Source: Oehlia diaphana
Taxonomy: Eukaryota; Glomeromycota; Glomeromycetes; Glomerales; Glomeraceae
DNA: 35,989 bases
NCBI GenBank assembly: GCA_003833135.1
Contig: QZLH01000229.1
Location: 51,060-87,048, forward strand
Direction of reading: 5' to 3'
Shown: positions 34,058 to 35,989 of the stretch, piece after piece
Position numbering within the stretch: position 1 is the stretch's first letter
Layout: every line of letters starts with the position of its first letter
The notes under the pieces: generated by a model
The model's database searches: none
What the model was told of the DNA's origin: nothing
What the model saw: only the letters and a program-made list of their open reading frames with translations
Translations under genes and position numbers: made by a program

Positions 34058-34360
34058 CTAGTCCTAATGAATATACCGTACTGTACATCAGACGCTAATG
34101 TATGTGAATTTCCACGTAATACTACAAGTGCTATTTATGGGATTACTCGTAAATATTCTTTTCAGTACAATTTGATAAAATTTTTGTTTGCCGGCATGCA
34201 AAATCCAAAATCTCCAATATCTGATATATACAAGTGTAGAACCAAGAGGTATTTTATGAATTAATCTATATTTATGAATGCTATTAAGTGAAAGCATATA
34301 TATCATATATTCTATCAGCCTTCAATCCCTATGTTATTAGCGATTTGCTTAATCGAGTAA
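34058..34360 (-). pseudogene. Decayed protein-kinase fragment
   Basis: This stretch matches the catalytic-loop to APE part of the kinase at the right end (35548-35850) in the same orientation. Shared blocks include CCTAATGAATATA, AGACGCTAATGTATGTG/AGATGCTAATGTATGTG, AATCCAAAATCTCCAATAT and the ATATCATATAT region. Substitutions and deletions destroy the catalytic loop, including the HKD and glycine-loop neighbours. Its open frames are antisense or accidental remnants. It lies about 580 bp beyond the 3' end of the intact gene, so it is a local duplicate left to decay. Confidence 0.85.
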
Positions 34361-34937
34361 ATCATCAGTCCCATACTGAGTGCATAAGATTGTATGTGTA
34401 TAATAAAATGTTCCAAATTCCTATCTTATTAAAATTTATTTATTAGCATAAATAAGAAGGGTAATTTTAAATAAGTTATCAACGTGTAATAAAAGTAAAT
34501 TTAGATTAAAATTAAATCGATATGAGCGACATTGAATTATTGTTTTCTTAAAATTTAGATTATTTTTTTAAATAATATGTATATTAGTCGAAGATCTTAA
34601 AATCTTTTGTCATAAGCTTTATGATTCGTTATGTCATTTAGTTAAAAAGTAACAAAATAATATGAAGAAAATCCGACGATTCAGTCATAAGCAATTAACC
34701 TATTTAAAATCGATTTCTAAATTGATTAAAACTCGAATTTATGATTCTATCTTGTGGAAAATCAGAGACAGAAAGAATTTATCATAATAAAAAGTGATAT
34801 TTTAATATATTTCAATTTATAAAATAATAAAAAAAAGTTTCTTATACATTTGAATATTAATTTTATATCATATACAGTTCAATTGAATATTTGTGACTAT
34901 CATAATCTCACTGTAATAATCATAATAAACATCGAGT
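34361..34937. other. Spacer between kinase relic and kinase gene
   Basis: AT-rich, no coding signal. It probably includes the 3' untranslated region of the minus-strand kinase that follows. Confidence 0.5.
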
Positions 34938-35977
34938 TCAATCAATATCCATAATAATACAATCAGAACATTTATCAGAATGAAAGGTGTTAACTTGTCC
35001 TATAATATGTAAATTTTTTATTTAACTTTATTTTACTAATCGGATAAGAGTAATATATAATAAAAAATTTTACCTGCTCGTATTCTCCTAGTATATCTCG
35101 AAGAAATAAATTCTTGCTGATTTGTGCAATTAATAGGTTCCGGTAAATTTTGAAAATTGAGAAGCCGACTTGTATAAATAGCCTTGGGATGTTTTTCGTC
35201 TACTTGTATTTTTAATAATAAATTTGTAATGTTGGTTGATTCATTAAGTTTATATGATAATCTTGGACGTGTTTCATTTACTTGTGATTCATTAAAATTA
35301 TATGATAATCTTTTTAATGGCATATTTTTGTATGCATTTAAATGATATGATAATGTATGAAATACTACTTCAGAAGTTGGTCGGTTTTCTGGATTTGCGT
35401 CCCAACATTTTTTAATTAATTTTTCTAAAGAAGTTGGAGTTTCTTCTCTAATATCTGGACGTAAACCTCGACATATGTCCAATGCGAGATAATGATCATG
35501 TGGTTGATTATTGAATGGAGGAATTACTGTAATTATTTCATTTATGATCACACCTAATGAATATATATCAGATGCTAATGTATGTGGTTTTCCACGTAAT
35601 ATTTCAGGTGCCATATATGGCATTATTCCATAAATATTCTTTTTGGTAGAATTTGATAAAATATCATTTGCTGGCATACATAATCCAAAATCTCCAATAT
35701 GTGCAAATGTAGGATCAATAAAAATATTTCCTGGATGAAGGTCTTTATGAATTAACCCGTGAACATGAATATTATTAAGAGCAAGACAAATATCATATAT
35801 CTTATTTAGTCTTTGATCCCATGTAATTATATTAGCAGTTCGTTCAAGATATTTTCGTAAATCACCATTTTCCATATATTGTAATACTAACGCATAATTG
35901 TTAGTAATAGGATCTTGAGTAATTCCAAAACATTTTATTATACACATATAACCACTAACTTCGTTAAGAAATTTTAT
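34938..35977 (-). CDS. TKL-like protein kinase, C-terminal part (5' end beyond the window)
   Basis: The visible exon begins at 35977 after a TTATAG acceptor and continues to 35074; a last exon 34999-34938 follows a GT-AG intron. If that intron is not removed, the frame ends at 35036 instead. The glycine loop, VAIK lysine and helix-C lie on exons outside the window. Visible kinase motifs: CFGITQDP, the hinge VLQYMENGDLRKYL, catalytic HKDLHPGN, GDFGLC, APE in MPYMAPEILRG, and the SDIYSLGVI region. These are all consistent with activity. The tail has YTSRLLNFQNLPEPIN, as in the kinase at 5.6-7.2 kb, and the spliced end reads FHSDKCSDCIIMDID. It belongs to the same expanded kinase family; the substrate is unknown. 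A decayed copy lies just downstream. Confidence 0.92.
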
Positions 35978-35989
35978 CTATAAATACAT

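Noticed and set aside
34067..34306. Open frames on both strands within the kinase relic
   Set aside because: They are accidental frames in a decayed kinase fragment; one is antisense to the former coding direction and the other lacks kinase motifs.

Overview
This window looks like nuclear DNA from an arbuscular mycorrhizal fungus of the Rhizophagus (Glomeromycotina) type. The base composition is extremely AT-rich, with long poly-A/T runs. Genes are intron-rich, with mostly short GT-AG introns of about 50-100 nt. Large intergenic stretches are full of repeats. The gene families also fit: two TKL-like protein kinases with the C-terminal 'YTSRLLNF-NLPEP' tail that I associate with Rhizophagus kinases, a MIR-domain protein, and lineage-type membrane proteins. 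The species name is an inference from remembered protein families, not from a database search.

Layout. 364-1545 (+): a three-exon gene joining a retrotransposon-Gag-like N-terminus to a MIR domain. 1.5-5.6 kb: intergenic DNA with a poly-T tract, an ATTC microsatellite and a striking octamer array (5.08-5.37 kb). 5611-7189 (-): an intact protein kinase with a perfect 21-bp inverted repeat just upstream. 8498-9943 (-) and 10467-11914 (+): a divergent pair of multi-exon membrane-protein genes, one with two transmembrane segments and a large exoplasmic loop, the other with eight transmembrane segments; a fold-back repeat sits in their shared promoter. 12.8-14.6 kb: relics, namely a decayed copy of the last exon of the 8498-9943 gene and a degenerate five-copy array. 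14652-19016: an element-sized region bounded by inverted arms of about 280 bp. It holds a nested hAT-like element (8-bp target duplication, 614-base assembly gap inside) and broken coding remnants, one of them a SAM-like domain.

20.8-31.1 kb is a conserved housekeeping block: a DPP8/9-type serine dipeptidyl peptidase (-, 10 exons), a divergent Sct1/Gpt2-type glycerol-3-phosphate acyltransferase (+, 9 exons) and an ALG8-type ER glucosyltransferase (+, 11 exons). One ALG8 intron has AT-AC ends with a perfect U12-type donor. 31.1-36 kb: intergenic DNA, a decayed kinase fragment, and a second kinase that runs off the window end.

How the genes relate. The acyltransferase (first step of glycerolipid synthesis) and ALG8 (a late step in N-glycan precursor assembly) both act at the ER, but nothing shows that they are co-regulated. 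The left and right ends are dominated by expanded lineage-specific families (kinases, MIR proteins, membrane proteins) accompanied by broken copies, which indicates local duplication and decay. Exon coordinates were worked out by hand from splice sites and reading-frame phase. Every multi-exon model given here closes in frame.
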